A stretch of DNA of 64,000 nt. It comes from Amyelois transitella. Its lineage: Eukaryota; Arthropoda; Insecta; Lepidoptera; Pyralidae. Under the pieces are notes generated by a model, which ran no database searches, was not told the DNA's origin, and saw nothing but the letters and a program-made list of their open reading frames with translations. The position numbers were made by a program, and so were the translations under genes. Where the stretch lies: positions 4,387,501-4,451,500 of the forward strand of contig NC_083525.1 of NCBI RefSeq assembly GCF_032362555.1. Direction: 5' to 3'. Shown here one piece after another: positions 12,501 to 24,700 of the stretch (positions are counted from its first letter, which is position 1; every line of letters begins with the position of its first letter).

Positions 12501-15500
12501 CTTTTTCATAGCAAATGTTCCTGAACCAAATCAAATTTTCATTGCTTTCTTAATTTTCATAAAACTGTACTGACTGTGATTCCCAGATCTTGCACAGAAT
12601 TAAGAATATACCCCACAACATAGGATAGAAATGAGTTGTATGAAAAAGGACGACGGAAATTAGTACTATCACACAATTTTTCACTTCATCTTCTTTTTCT
12701 ATTTGTATTGTGTAGACGAAAGTATAAAAGACGAGTGCAAATTAATAAATTTCTAAACATACATATTTTATTTTATAGGAGCACCTACCTTCGCTTTGCA
12801 CTCAGCTGCGAGGGCGTAATTTTGTTCCCTGACTGCCTCTTCTTGTGCTTCTATGGCCACGTTGAGAGACACGCGAAGCCTCGCCCTCTACGAATAAATA
12901 TCACAAAATATCACGCCATTTGCCAAGACACTTTGAGCGGAGCTCGAAGTTTGAAACCCATACCTAAAAGGGGTATGAAACCGCTGCAGTATTATTTGTT
13001 CCGGGGCTTCATTCGACTACACTAGCGCTTTGAAACTTAATTATTAACACTAATGTTAATGATTAGAAATGTTTGGCAATATTAAGTGACACTTTGTATC
13101 TTCTACTAAAAATAGATAAATTCAATCGCTGATACTTGTCCCAAAACTGGTCAAAGTGAAGGAAAAAAATAGGTACGCCAAATAGCGCAACGGGTACTGG
13201 TGCAAATGAGATCACGCGAAGACAGGGAAATAAGAGTGAAGACGGAAATAGAGAAAGAGAATAATATAGTTTAAAAGATATAGTGTCTGTGTTGGTACCT
13301 GTAACTTGGCCTCAGTGCAGTCGGTAGTGGGCGGTGGCGGCGGGAGCACGTCCGGCTCGGGCGGGTCTCGCAAGGAATTGATCACTCCGCTGATCACCTC
13401 TATACGTTGTGCCACTTCTGGCACCACCAACTCTAGGGCTGATACGAAGGCCCGAATCACGTCAGAGCTTAGAGGGCCGTAGTCTCCTATGAGTGTTAAA
13501 ATAAGTGACGATGGCTATTTTGTATTCAAAATTTAACACAGAAATGTAGTAAAAGTAAATTCGAGTTTAAAGTGCCGCGGTTATCCTACAATACAACTAA
13601 CCTGTTGTGCCATGTGATTTCTGGCACGCCATTTCTTTCCCATTCCCATATATTTCGTAAAAGGCACAATTAGTCCAGCGCTTTTACCGCAATGGTTGCG
13701 GAAGTCATATGGCAGGCACTTCGTTTAAAAACCTGACTTATCCAATTCAGGATTTTTTTTTAATTTTCTTTTTATAACAGATTAGAGAATGTCTGCCTGG
13801 TGGTAAGTAACATTTGGCCTCAAATGCACGCAAGCCGGTATCTAGAAGAAAGATATAGAAGACAATGTATATAAAAAAGAAGTCAACCTGTGAGGACGTC
13901 GGTGATGAGCGTCTGCAAGGCGGTGCGGCCGGCGGGGTCGGTGGCGTCGTACACCCGCAGCATGCTGCCCAGCTCGTGCAGGACGTGCTGGCGAGTGCTG
14001 AACCCGGCCGGGTCTTCGCTCTCGGACGGGCAGGGGGATTCGACGATACTGGAATAAACATTTGCTGTAAGGACTTTTGAATTATGGCATAAAATTAAAT
14101 CTAACATCCCGAGTGTGGTACACGGATTTCTCTGTAACCTAAATTTGCAGACGCAATTTTCCCGAGCAATTTGAGCGATACATAGGATCGAGGTAACGAA
14201 GCAACTGAGGCGACCGCCGGTAAGATGATTTCGAGAAAGACAGTAAACAAATTACTCACACTCGTATATATCCAGTAAGAATGACTAAATCAGGCAACAC
14301 AGTTTCTAATGTTTCATCATCATCGATGCTTTGCAGATGTTCCGCCAGATGGCGCCAGTACCACGCCGTCTCCTTGTTCAGCTTCTCAGCAGGGATCAGA
14401 CGGAGGTCCTTGTCGGTTGGCAGCCATTCTAGCAGCTCCGATATTGGAAGACGCCTTGTCAACAAAAAGTGAAAAGAATTCAAAATTTTATAACACAACT
14501 TCTGCATTATAAGCCTTTCTTTATAATTTTCTGTATTTATTTATCCAACAAAGTGTTGGTATTCATTGACACCATGAACATAACAATGAGACTGTAAAAA
14601 AAACCTTTATGCATTGAGCAACATGGCTCGACTCAGTAAAACTAAATTCATATGACAAGTATGTAGCAACTCAACTGGCATTGCGCAGTATGTAATATTA
14701 TAATAACTTTTCTTTCTTTTAGTCTATATAAAAACCCTAATAAAACATTCCACTCACTTGAACAAGGACTCCAGTAATTTCCCCGCTACATACTGAGAAT
14801 CTCTGGCATCATGGGCATTGTCCAGGCGGATAGCTTTCAGTAACTGCACTATGTTGCCCTGGAATGTAGCCAGCCAACCGGGAATCAGGATCTCTTCGAC
14901 GACGCGACGCACGCGTTGACTACGCTCAGTCAGACCCACCTGGGAATAAAAACGAATTTAATATTTATGGTGCATCATTTTATTTAAGATACGCGCCTGC
15001 CATTTAAGCGGTTCCTTTTGGGCAACCAATGACTTTAACAATGTATTGAATACTTACGTTTGGAAACGAATTATTTACCTTGAGTGTCAATACTCGTTGC
15101 CGGACTCTAAGCTGCGTGACGTTGACACCGGCTATGTAAAGGAAGGCCGCCCGTCGGACGGCTTCGTCGACGTCGCACAGTCGCTCCAAAACATAAGGCA
15201 CGTTGCGCGTACACTTGGCTATGGACATCACTACTGCCCTGTTAGAGAAAATTAGGTTTTATTGCTTAGGCAGTTAAATATTATATTTCAAAATTTCCAC
15301 TAGCCACATTCAGATACCTAAAATCCATTGCACTGTTTGGTAATTAACAAACCGAAAATGTGCCAAAATAGCATGGTGCGCACGGAAGTATAGGTTCAAA
15401 TCCGCTATGATCCCTTGCAAACTTTGCACTTTGGAATAAACACTTGACTTTGTCATTCGTCAATGTGCCGCGAGATTACTACCTATACCTACATATAACC

Positions 15501-17759
15501 GCCATTAAAGCGTTGGTATCGTGTGGTTTTGTGGGTTCAAATTCCACATAATGGTCTGGCTTCCTGTGACTGGGTCGGTAGAAGTAGTTGAAATTGACAA
15601 GTTGATATATTCACACAGTTTATAGAATAGATTTAATTTCAAAATTATATGCAAGGTATAACTTATTCACGTCAACATAACTTAAGTCTAATTATACTCA
15701 TATCTCTACTACTCCTTCCAAAGCGCATGTGTAAAAGAAGCGGTCAATTATCCTATACTAATAGTACACACCAATATTTAAATGATACTGACCTCCTGAC
15801 AGAAGAGCTTGGGTCGCAGCTCATGTGGAAACGGTAAGCTCTGGTGACCTCATCGTCAGGCTCCATGGGGTTTTGGAGCCGCTGCAGCGCCAACGCAGCG
15901 CGGCACCGCACCGCACCGCGTGTGTCTTGCAGCCTTTGCATCTAGACATCGCAATGTTATTGTTTTTTTTAATATTTTTTATTTTTATATAGAAAACAGG
16001 GAGCTAAAATATGTTAACAATGATGTTTGCCAGTTAAAATGATTTGGCTTTTGTAGATGATGTAATTAAAATTCAGATACTTAGTAACCTCAGTTTGCTC
16101 ATGACCTAAAGATTTAATTTTAATAAATCTTTCCCTCATACTTTTACAATTTCTGTAAACAATTTAGGAAGAGGAACAGTAGCAAAATGTCACTTTTTAT
16201 ATAAAATAGTGCATTTTTGGGACATCCGTACACAACATTAAGAGAACATTATACAAAAAAGTACAATCAAGCAATGTACCTGTGATGCCAACAATTTATC
16301 ACACAGGTCATCGTCCAATGAGGCGTCTTCACCAAGTGCAGAGAGAACAGCCGCCAGCAGCTGACTTGCTCGGTACCGCACTGACTGTCCGGAGACACAC
16401 TGACACTGAAACAAATACACATTATAGAATAAATCAAATCAATATTCTTTAGGTAAAACTATGGCTGCTAGATTGCATAGAGGTGGGTGTAGGTAGAGAT
16501 AGGACTGTGTAACTAATGCGTGTAGAAAGTAAAAATTTGACATAATGGTTTCAAGGGGAACATTGCTTAAAATAAACAGCATTTCATCTTGTTTTTAACC
16601 CTATGTGGCTGGCTAAAGTCACAAAGTGATTAAAGCCTCCTTAAAAAAATAAGATCGCAAAAATTTTTTCACATTTATATAGAAATAAAAAATAATAAAT
16701 AATAGTAATTAAACTTCTGTTAAAAATAAACTTACAATCATCATAGGGTCATGGGGTAGAGATAGAAATGTACTGAATTATAAATTACCAAATGACTATT
16801 GCTTGCCATGTGGTTCCCAGCACCAATATAAAAAAGAATAGGACCATTCCATTTCTTTCCCATCGATGTCGTAAAAGGCGACTAAGGGATAGGCTTACAA
16901 ACTTGAAATTCTTTTTTTAGGCGATGGGCTAGCAACCTGTCACTATTTAAATCTCAATTCTATTATTAAGCCAAATAGCTGAGCGTGGCCTATCAGTCTT
17001 TTCAAGACTGTTGGCTCTGTCTACCCCACAAGGGATATAGACGTGACCATATGTACATATGTATGTCTATTGCTTCTACTGTAAAATGTCACATTACATA
17101 AACAATACTTACATCAAAAATGATATCACATATAAACAGCAAGAATTCTTCTTCATCATCCAAACAGGTGCAAAAAGTGGCTACAAATTGGATAACTCTG
17201 TCTACATTGGCACTTGTATCACCAAATGTAAACAAATAATGAAGTGCATTCTTAAAACTTTCTCGAAAACAGTCTTCATCAAGCTAAAATAAGAAAAAAA
17301 TATATCAATTTTCATTATCTACAGTGATATAAAGAGAAAAGGTTTTTATTTTCGAGTGTTTGTAATGAATTAACTCAAAAACTACTTAACTGATTTTGAT
17401 GACATTTGGTACATAGATAAAATAACCTTTGGGAAATAATGCAGGCGTTTTGGAAATTCAGACGAGAGCGCAGTCCCGTGCAATAGCTAGTTACTTTTAT
17501 AAAATACATTAATATATCCATTCCATCATCTTATGGATGGTTTAGGAAAAGCCTTAAACTTGTAAACATCAACAGGCTTTCTAAGTATGTAGAATACCTA
17601 ACTTACCTTTTTATACAGTTTCCTTAGTTCTTTTACATACTTTTTATGTTGCACTACGTTATACTGAACGTTTTGAAATATTTGAAACATTGTATGGTTG
17701 TTACGCGGGTTTGGTTTTACAGACACACTTTGCGGCACTTCTGAATCTTTATGAACCAT
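3527..17759 (-). CDS. Cap-G: Condensin complex subunit 3 (Cap-G / NCAPG)
   Basis: HEAT-repeat non-SMC subunit of condensin I, which compacts mitotic chromosomes. Exons, 5' to 3': 17607-17759, 17113-17283, 16280-16405, 15793-15941, 15079-15238, 14758-14939, 14260-14454, 13888-14048, 13299-13486, 12789-12887, 12359-12433, 11636-11764, 11040-11153, 10557-10728, 10298-10380, 9923-10040, 9402-9487, 8950-9069, 8472-8639, 8158-8254, 7773-7841, 6734-6841, 6287-6442, 5406-5579, 4713-4892, 4236-4369, 3807-3901, 3527-3587. They sum to 3,723 bases, or 1,240 residues plus stop. Residues about 30-470 are HEAT-type helices (RSQRVRRVVEEILIPGWL, DVDEAVRRAAFLYIAG). A Pro-rich linker near 475-490 follows, then the C-terminal condensin-G region to about 900. 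The last 320 residues are a disordered Ser/acidic/Lys-rich tail ending in KPKGKKNGKKK. Longer than human NCAPG (about 1,015). The first ATG gives a plausible N-terminus. Confidence 0.92.
5627..5735 (+). repeat. Family A dispersed repeat, 5' half
   Basis: Begins GTGTGGTTCCCAGCACC and contains TCTTTCCCATGGATGTCG and a GGCGACTAAGGGATAG-like end. It matches the first half of the near-full copies at 16805 and 19801. It lies in a Cap-G intron. Confidence 0.7.
5744..5875 (-). repeat. Family E repeat 3' end, reverse
   Basis: Read on the minus strand it ends with a GACGTCAATAAGTGATACC-like block, then TTGTATCCAATTTT and AATAAATCTATTC, the same tail as at 48533-48630 (plus) and 15614-15750 (minus). 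The AATAAA next to the end suggests the 3' end of a LINE- or SINE-type retroelement. Confidence 0.6.
9596..9722 (-). repeat. Family B SINE body fragment
   Basis: Contains GAGGAGCCCGGGGTGCGCC, a GTCAGGTTTTT block, and CATATTGGATCAAGG, in reverse orientation to the tRNA-headed copy at 24790-25112. It lies in the Cap-G intron next to exon 9402-9487. Confidence 0.6.
9763..9855 (+). repeat. Family A dispersed repeat, 3' half
   Basis: Holds CAGCTGAACGTGGCCTTTCAGTC and GCTCTGTCTACCC, the right-hand half of family A. It lies in a Cap-G intron. Confidence 0.65.
10108..10200. mobile_element. Short MITE-like inverted repeat
   Basis: Arms of about 32 bases: 10108-10139 starts GTAGCTGGCACGCGCGATGCC, and 10168-10200 reversed starts GCAGCATGGCACGAGCGACG. 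The arms are imperfect, with about 28 bases between them. A related left end occurs near 34068 (TAGCATGGCACGCGCGAA). It lies in a Cap-G intron and is probably a relic non-autonomous element. Confidence 0.55.
11841..12062 (+). pseudogene. Degraded LINE reverse transcriptase fragment
   Basis: One frame reads NDLEKAFDRVDH, the RT motif of the DLxKAFDxVDH type in Jockey/CR1/I-like LINEs, followed by a stop. Other frames carry SSRSQAIVMGG, a rough match to the next conserved block. It is broken by stops and frameshifts and lies antisense in a Cap-G intron. Confidence 0.65.
15320..15560. repeat. tRNA-like SINE remnants
   Basis: Two box-B-like stretches, GGTTCAAATCCGC near 15392 and GGGTTCAAATTCCAC near 15533, sit within 150 bases in a Cap-G intron. 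No intact tRNA fold could be drawn, so I take them as tRNA-derived SINE relics. Confidence 0.35.
15614..15750 (-). repeat. Family E repeat 3' end, reverse
   Basis: Diverged second intronic copy of the element at 5744-5875, with the AATAGATTTAATTTC end and AAAGCGCATGTG block in the same order. Confidence 0.55.
16805..17066 (+). repeat. Family A dispersed repeat, near full length
   Basis: About 260 bases from GCCATGTGGTTCCCAGCACC through GATGTCGTAAAAGGCGACTA, GGCGATGGGCTAGCAACC, CAGTCTTTTCAAGACTG (a small hairpin) and CTACCCCACAAGGGATATAG to a TATG-rich end. It lies in the second Cap-G intron. This copy and the reverse one at 19801 define the family. I see no coding capacity and no clear tRNA head, so the class is uncertain. 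Confidence 0.8.
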
Positions 17760-17987
17760 TTTTTTATCCGTGTTTAATTAACCACTAAAGTAATAATATC
17801 TCTGAAAAGGAGACTTAAATAATGTAATACTACCAGAGAAATAAATTTCAAATCTAAACATAGGATAGCTCCCTGTGGCGGCCATCCGTTATTTATTTTG
17901 AAAAAATATTTGTGTGACATTTACAGTGTTGCCGTTGTCTCCGATGAAAAGGTGCTACATTGTTACTAAAAGCGCCAAAGACCAATA

Positions 17988-18883
17988 GGCTATTTGACTG
18001 TATTAAAAATATACTTTTATGTCATCAGTCTTAATATTATTTTTGTGGAGCGATTTGTAATAACGCGAGATAAAAATATTGCATTATTTAAACAAAATCC
18101 GTCTCAGAAAATTAGGTTTTTATATGCAGCTGTCACGTGACTAAAAACGAACGTGATTGGCTATTTCTATTATGACGTCAATTATCCATAAACAGACTGT
18201 CGATCGTACCGTTCCTTAGTGTTCGCTACTATTTTTCAAGATTTTATAAGTGTTTGATCGCTCTGGATTACTCAGATAACATAGGTATTTAATAATGGAA
18301 ACCAATTCCGCGAAAGCTGACAGTCGAAACCTACCAAAAGTGGACGCAATAATGGTTGGAAATCTGGATTGTCTTCTTAGATAAAGACAATCCAGATTTC
18401 TATGCTGCCGAACTGAGGAATGTGAAAACATCAATGTAAGTATATCTTGGTAACCACTGATCTTAGATCATGATCTGAAACCACTTCTTGCGAATATTCA
18501 AATCCATCGGCATAGAAAAAAACAGTTTCGTAGGAGATTTTATCGTTGTATTAGTGCATTGAGGCACGGCACAACATTTATAGGAACTCATTTTAATAAT
18601 TTTCACACATATGACGTGGCACAAGTTAAATAAAACAAGAGAAAATCAAAACTTTTCGAAACACTAACAAGCTTTGTATGATATTTACACGAAATTTACG
18701 TCACTGCATGCCATGGCCGCCATATTGCTAAAAGTCGCGTTTTGGCGGCATATTTGAATATTTCATTTTCTTTTTCGATTTTTTAATAAAATAGCTGTAA
18801 TAAAGGCAGAAAAGTATTTTTGTAGGGCTCCTTATAAACAAATAAATACCCTAAGATAGTTTTTAGAACTTTGTCAAATAGCC
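17988..18883. mobile_element. Small TIR DNA transposon with a relic exon
   Basis: Exact terminal inverted repeats GGCTATTTGAC at 17988-17998 and 18873-18883 are bordered by TA on both sides; the outer match extends to AATAGGCTATTTGAC. The length is 896 bases. Inside, on the plus strand, an ATG at 18295 opens a short reading frame (METNSAKADSRNLPKVDA), and DNPDFYAAELRNVKTSM follows up to a GTAAGT donor at 18436. I faintly recall this kind of NPDFxxAExRxxK first exon from transposon proteins common in Lepidoptera, but cannot name the family. No later exon is present, so the element is non-autonomous. Confidence 0.65.
18360..18399. repeat. Perfect 16-bp hairpin inside the transposon exon
   Basis: Left arm 18360-18375 (AAATCTGGATTGTCTT), 8-base loop, right arm 18384-18399. 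The right arm encodes part of the DNPDF stretch; the left arm is its inverted copy and puts the reading frame into a stop. Confidence 0.85.
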
Positions 18884-19439
18884 TATTAGGAATCACACAA
18901 TGCAACAAAGTAAAAGAAAAAAGTACAGATCATAAGTATGTACATAAATTTGAAAACAGAAATCTAAATTTTGTACAAATTTTAATCAATAGAATTAAAA
19001 AGCAACAGATTTCTGAAAATGGGCGTTAAACTTCGAGTTAAGAATGACAAAAAAGCGCGAGGTTTTGCTCGGCAAGCACTAAGTTAACAACACTGTTCAT
19101 TTAATTAATTGTTATTGTTGTTGTCAAAGTCTGTCGGTTTTGAAGTTTTAATTTTCAAAAGGAGCAAAAGTAACACATTTTACGGCTCTGGGTTTGAGTG
19201 ATTTGCCTCATAGTCGATGCTTTAGTATTAAGCAACTCTAAACCAAAAATATACAACAGAAATATAGGAGACTTTGCGGATTAAGATATTGAGCTGGCTA
19301 TAATAACTCAAAAAATATTACCTTATTCCAATTTAATGAATAACCAAACGCCACCCCAACTTAACAAATGATAGATGTTAAGAACTTACCTACCTATTAT
19401 ACTCGTGCCTTCTGTTCTTTCTGCGTTTTACACCTACAT

Positions 19440-19775
19440 CAGAATGTTTTTGGCCTCTATCTCTTTCCAATTCGATTGAATGTCGTAAAAGGCGACTATG
19501 GGAATAGGCAAATTTATGCAGCAAACTTTAGTGCTGGTCTGATAGCTAAGAAATAACACCGTGTACCTACCAGCTGCTTCTCTTGCCGCGTAGTATAAAA
19601 TTCAAAGGGGAAATAAGTAGAGGTATCAGATGTAGGTACTTGGAATTGGAAGTGCTAAGGCGATGGGCTAGCAACCTATCACTATCTGAATCCCTCATTT
19701 AGTTGAACCCATTTGAACCATAACAAAATTGGCTCCGTTCACTCTGTATGAGATAAAAATGTGTTTTTGTTATAA
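19440..19775 (+). repeat. Older, longer family A relative
   Basis: Shares TCGTAAAAGGCGACTA and GGCGATGGGCTAGCAACCT with family A. It has an extra middle part containing TGCTGGTCTGATAGC and AGCTGCTTCTCTTGCC, which also occurs at 44061-44283. Diverged. Confidence 0.55.
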
Positions 19776-19800
19776 ATTAAGGTACCTACCTATTATATAT

Positions 19801-20056
19801 ACATATATATAATCACGTCTATATCCCTTGCGGGGTAGACAGAGCCAACAGTCTTGAAAAGACTGATAGGCCACGTTCAGCTATTTGGCTTTAAGATAGA
19901 ATTGCGATTTAAATAGCGACAGGTTGCTAGCTCATCGCCTAAAACAAGAATCCCAAGTTTATAAGCCTATCCCTTAGTCGCCTTTCACGATATCCATGGG
20001 GAAGAGATGGAGTGGTCCTATTCTTTTTTTCTATTGGTGCCGGGAACCACACGGCA
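19801..20056 (-). repeat. Family A dispersed repeat, near full length, reverse
   Basis: Reverse complement of the copy at 16805-17066, running from a TATA/CATA-rich end through CCTTGCGGGGTAGACAGAGC to CGGGAACCACACGGC. Confidence 0.8.
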
Positions 20057-20149
20057 TAATACATTATGTAGGGAGGTAAGTAATAAAAAAGCGTGTAGTG
20101 TAGTGCAGATATCTACTCGTACCAATTATCCAACCTATTTCTAAATGCG

Positions 20150-20275
20150 AATGTAAGTTTGTTTTATAACAATATATTCTCTCGTCCACATTTTATAGTC
20201 TATTTCCTTGTTTGGATTATTGTGAAGTTGAGGTTATTGAAGAAAATGCTTAAGTGCAGTTTGTTACCCGCTCAC
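20150..20275 (+). repeat. Family E repeat fragment
   Basis: Shares CTCGTCCACATT, a TTGGATTATTGTGAAGTTGAGG block and TGAAGAAAATGCT with 54160-54310. Probably upstream parts of the same retroelement whose tail is seen at 48533. Confidence 0.5.
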
Positions 20276-21726
20276 CTAAATTATTCAACGTCAACTAAAC
20301 CAAACGCATACCAAACCAAAAGATATGAAAATTTTTAAGTGATGATCAAGATGTCCCATAAAAATGAACAAATATGTTGAATTTGTTATCTCTTCACGCA
20401 TTATCTCCTAAATTCCTCCTTTTTTTCTTCAGTTCTTCTTGAATTACTTCTGACTTTGAATACATATTTTGAATTGAAGAGAATTGAGTTTGGACTAAAG
20501 AAGGACATAGGGATAGGAGCTTTCATCCCGGTGAAGATATTGGTTCCTGTGGGATTTGCAAACAATCTGTATTTTCTTGTAGGTGGCGATAAATATGCGC
20601 GGGCGAAGCCGCAGTTATGAGCTAGTAGAACTTAAATAAGTAATTAGTCATTAAATAAAAAAAATGTGTTTAAGTATTTAATGCACTAAAATGATTTAAT
20701 GATACAAATTATGTATTTTGTTTAAATATAAATAACGAGAAAATTGAGTATAAAGATTAACTTATAAAATAATTTAAATTAGATACATTATGTACAAATC
20801 ACATGATCTGAAATTTTAGTAATAATAATTAATAGTTATATTCTCGTGTTATTACAGTACAGACTATTTCAAAATGTAATCATCAAACCTTCTTAAATAG
20901 AACATAAAAGATACGATCTAGTAAAAATTGTGTAAGGTTATATATGTATCTACTTACTTAATTATCTCTTTCAATAGATACCTGGGGATGAAAATTCTGA
21001 GATTTGATATGAAATTTCAATCGTGCCCTATCTTAATTAAAATTTGAATTAATAGAAGCGAAACCATAATTATAAATTAATAATATTTTTGTTAAGCTTA
21101 CATTACGTATATATCTTAATAAAATATCACACAACCTAGCTTTTGATCCATGCTGCCGTTTTTAATTGTTATAAATAATTGATGCAGGTAAAATATAATC
21201 CAATCACTCATTTATAGCCATTATTTTACTGTACAGTAATGTGTTTTTTTATTTTAATAAATTATTGTCGTTAAAAAGGTCTTTAAAATCTTTTTCGGTG
21301 GTTATTTGGTTTTTTTTAATAGATATCTAAAAACAATGCTGAATTTATCACGATTAATTTTTTCTTTCTATTAAAAAACAATAGGTTAAGAATCATTTCA
21401 CAATAATATCTCTTAATTAAGTCTAGGGACGTTTTTGATAAACAGATCATTAATGAAAGAAGACTGCTTAAGAAAAATTTGTTTTGTTATAATTATAACC
21501 CTATATTATAGTTATAAATATAATCATCTATTAATTCATAAATTATTTTCCATGTGAAATCTGAACAGGTATGGTAAGTATATGTTTTAAAAAAATACTT
21601 CATGTAGGGTTTTTTTGGAGGGTTTATATTCAGTGAAGCATACAGTAGGTAGCATCATACCATAGCATATCCCTTCATCATACCACAGACAGAATGGTCT
21701 GTTTACACCTTATAAATCTAACCCGA

Positions 21727-24700
21727 TCATTCCAAGTCGTCAATCAAGGAATCCAATTCTTTCTGCAGCGTCTGCGATTCTTCTCTTTGCTTGAGGACAT
21801 CGTCTTTTAGCCGGTCTACGTTCGCCATGAGCAAAGCATTTCCCTTCTTCAAAGCGTTGACCCTGGTCTCGTGTCGCTTTAGTCTCGTAGATAGATTTTC
21901 CTTCTTCTTAGGCAAAGGAGCATCCTGTAATTAAATTATTTGTTGTTAAATTAACAGAAATATCAGTTTTTAATTCAGTAGTGACAAAACCTACTCCGAA
22001 ATGATCATTTTATTTATCAACATATTCCTTTGAACTTCGAATTATGAATTGAAGTTTCGTCTTATTTATTTATTTTAAAATATTCCTACAAATATTTAAA
22101 AGTAGACGTAAGTTTTACTTACTTCAGGCTCGCTTTCGCTTTCAGTTTCACTTTCGGTATCTTGCTCTGTTTCCGTCTCTGTTTCTTCTTCTTCTGACTC
22201 ACTCTTCTTCTCTTCTTCAGATTCTTCCTCTTCCTCGTCTTCGTCTTCATCATCAGAACCAACTTCTTTCATCATTGACGCCATCTTGTCCACCTCCTGT
22301 TTTAACTCCTTGTATTTTCGTTTTTCTTCCCTGGACAAGAAGAGTTAACGAGTTCTATACATACTTAAAATTTGTAGAGGTTGAACACAATAATCTACAT
22401 TTGAAGTCTTTTGCGAAGTCGAAATTGCTATTAAAATTTTCAAGCTCAATTGTTCAGTTCAAGGCATAAGCACAGTATGATTATAGCATATATAACGCAG
22501 GTAGCGTTGCAAGATTCAAAATGTATGTCATAATACTTACCGACGAAACGTGGCTAATCGTTAAAAAAATCTTCATCTAAAATTATTCGATGAATGTTAT
22601 ACTACGTGCTTTGTACTTTTATGATAAGTTCAGGAAAATAAGATAAGAAGACGTTTAGTAAAATAGTACAGCATGCTCAAGAAAGTTTTAATTATAGAGA
22701 AAACGTTAAAAATCCCCAACATAAGTTGTTTATGCAGTGAACATACTACAATTTGACTTATTAACGCATAAAGAAATTAAGAAAATTGATAAGTTCACGT
22801 CTAAAGTCATAAGCTTTCTTCAATGCAAATAGAGAGGTAAGAACTAGAACTGACTTTAAAGCAGCTTGCTGGTTCTTCAATGCCATTTTAAAGCCCATTC
22901 GTTCTTTCTTCATGTGGTCTTGCTTTTCTTTTAGATGTCTGATTTTGTTCCTCATATTGCGTATTTCTTTCTCCATTCTTTTTTGCTTCTTTTCCTCACT
23001 TTCTTCCTGTAATGAAAATATGAATTTAAATCTTAACATCTTCCTATACAGGTCATAAGCATACCAGATATTATTTTTATGACTGACTTGTAAGTTTTAC
23101 TACTTTTTATTGATAAATAAAGGAAGAATAAGAAACTTATAATTTAAATAAAACAGTTACTTTACCTCTTCTTCATCGGATTCTTCTTCTTCTTCAAAAC
23201 TGTCATCTTTGGTTATCGAAAGCTGTCTGATAGCGTGGCTCGAACGTCTTGAACCCATGTTTGAAGGCATAATACCCTGGAAATGTAAACATTTATTACA
23301 ATGATTTAATGATGTTCAGTTGTCAAAAAGCAAAAATCAAGTGTTACCTCATCATCTCGGTTAGTGAAAGCAAAGTTATCAGAAGCAATGTTATTATTAG
23401 TGTTCATAGAAGACTTTTTGAGTTCCTGGGCTTCTGCAGAATTTATATCTATATTCAATAACCTACATTGCTTCTCAAATTCAAGCTGCCTCTTTTGATA
23501 GAATGACAATGGTTCCTCTGATAAATACATTTCTTCAAGCTTGTTCTGAAAGTGTTAGTAAAGCATTAGTTAAGCCCATAAGCATGAAAATTCATACTTG
23601 CTGTAAATGTTCAATAATTATTATGATTACCGATAAGGCCTGTTCTAATTTTTTTTCCAATTCGGCATTTCTTCTTTTAACTTCCTCAAGTTCTGTTAAA
23701 GCTGTGTCTCTATCTTCAGCCGCTTCTAAATATTTTCTTTCTAAATTATCCGCATTCTCTTTAGTTTTTTCGACTTCTTGCTTAAGACTATTGACGAGCC
23801 TTTCATCATATGCATCCGTAACAGATATAACAGTTTTGTGTTGCTCTTGTTTAATAATGGCACGTTCCCTAGCAAGTTCAGCTTCCAAATTTTGTATCCT
23901 TGTTAAAAGTCGTTTATTTTCTCTTTCTTGTGCTTCTTTATTTCTTAGTTCAATAGCTAGTAACTGCTTTGTGGACTGGAGATCGTCTCTGACCTTATCA
24001 ATATCATCCATTTCATCAATCTCCTCTTCTTCTGTCGCTGGGGTTTGAAGAATGCCCTGCTTTAAAAATAAAAGACATTTATAGCTAGCAACTATTAAGT
24101 TCATAGTGCTACGAGTGATGTAGATGACTTTGTTGATTTTGGAACTATTAGTCCAATAAGATTTGTCCTTATTACGTATGTATGTTAATTCCCGAAATAA
24201 AATACTTTTGTACCACTTACCTCTGGAATACATGCTCCTGATGGCGAAGCTTGAATATTAGCTTGAGACATAGACTTCTGTACTTGTTCTTCAATAGTCA
24301 TTTGCCGTCTAAATTTCCTTAAACCTTCTAGATTAGGTTTACTTCTATCATTAGTTTTAACTTTTTTTAATCTAACACCTTTGTTAATCTCTTTAAGGAG
24401 TTCATTGTGTGAATTAGGTTTCTCTGATTCGAATATGAACTGGTCTTTATTTTTTACAACGGCTGATCTAGTGATGATGGGGCTGGACCTAAAATTAAAG
24501 TCATAAAGCGTGAGTTTGTAAGAAAAGAGACGTGCCAATTTTTTATCGCGAATGTTGTTATAAAAAATGTTCTACGTCTATGCAAGAATAATTACCGCTA
24601 TACGATTATGATCATCGTTTTTGCGTTCGTTAGCTTTGCGTATTCCCTGGGAAGAAAAATGCCTAGGATTTATCTATGACTACCTACGTTCCAGATGTAC

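Larger units (their letters stand above)
17760..21726. other. Spacer between Cap-G and the forked-like gene
   Basis: No host gene seen. It holds the Cap-G 5' flank, a TIR element (17988-18883), family A copies (19440-19775, 19801-20056), a family E copy (20150-20275) and a retroelement tail near 20500-20640 ending GCGCGGGCGAAGCCGC. From about 20640 to 21726 it is AT-rich sequence that probably includes the 3' UTR of the forked-like gene; a minus-strand AATAAA is at 21248-21253. Confidence 0.6.

Noticed and set aside
12636-13025. 129-codon plus-strand open frame
   Set aside because: It overlaps Cap-G exon 12789-12887 in antisense and has no recognisable domain.
23503-24048. 181-codon plus-strand open frame, Ser/Leu-rich
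   Set aside because: It is the antisense shadow of the coiled-coil exon 23631-24056 of the forked-like gene; composition mirrors the Glu/Lys-rich sense strand.
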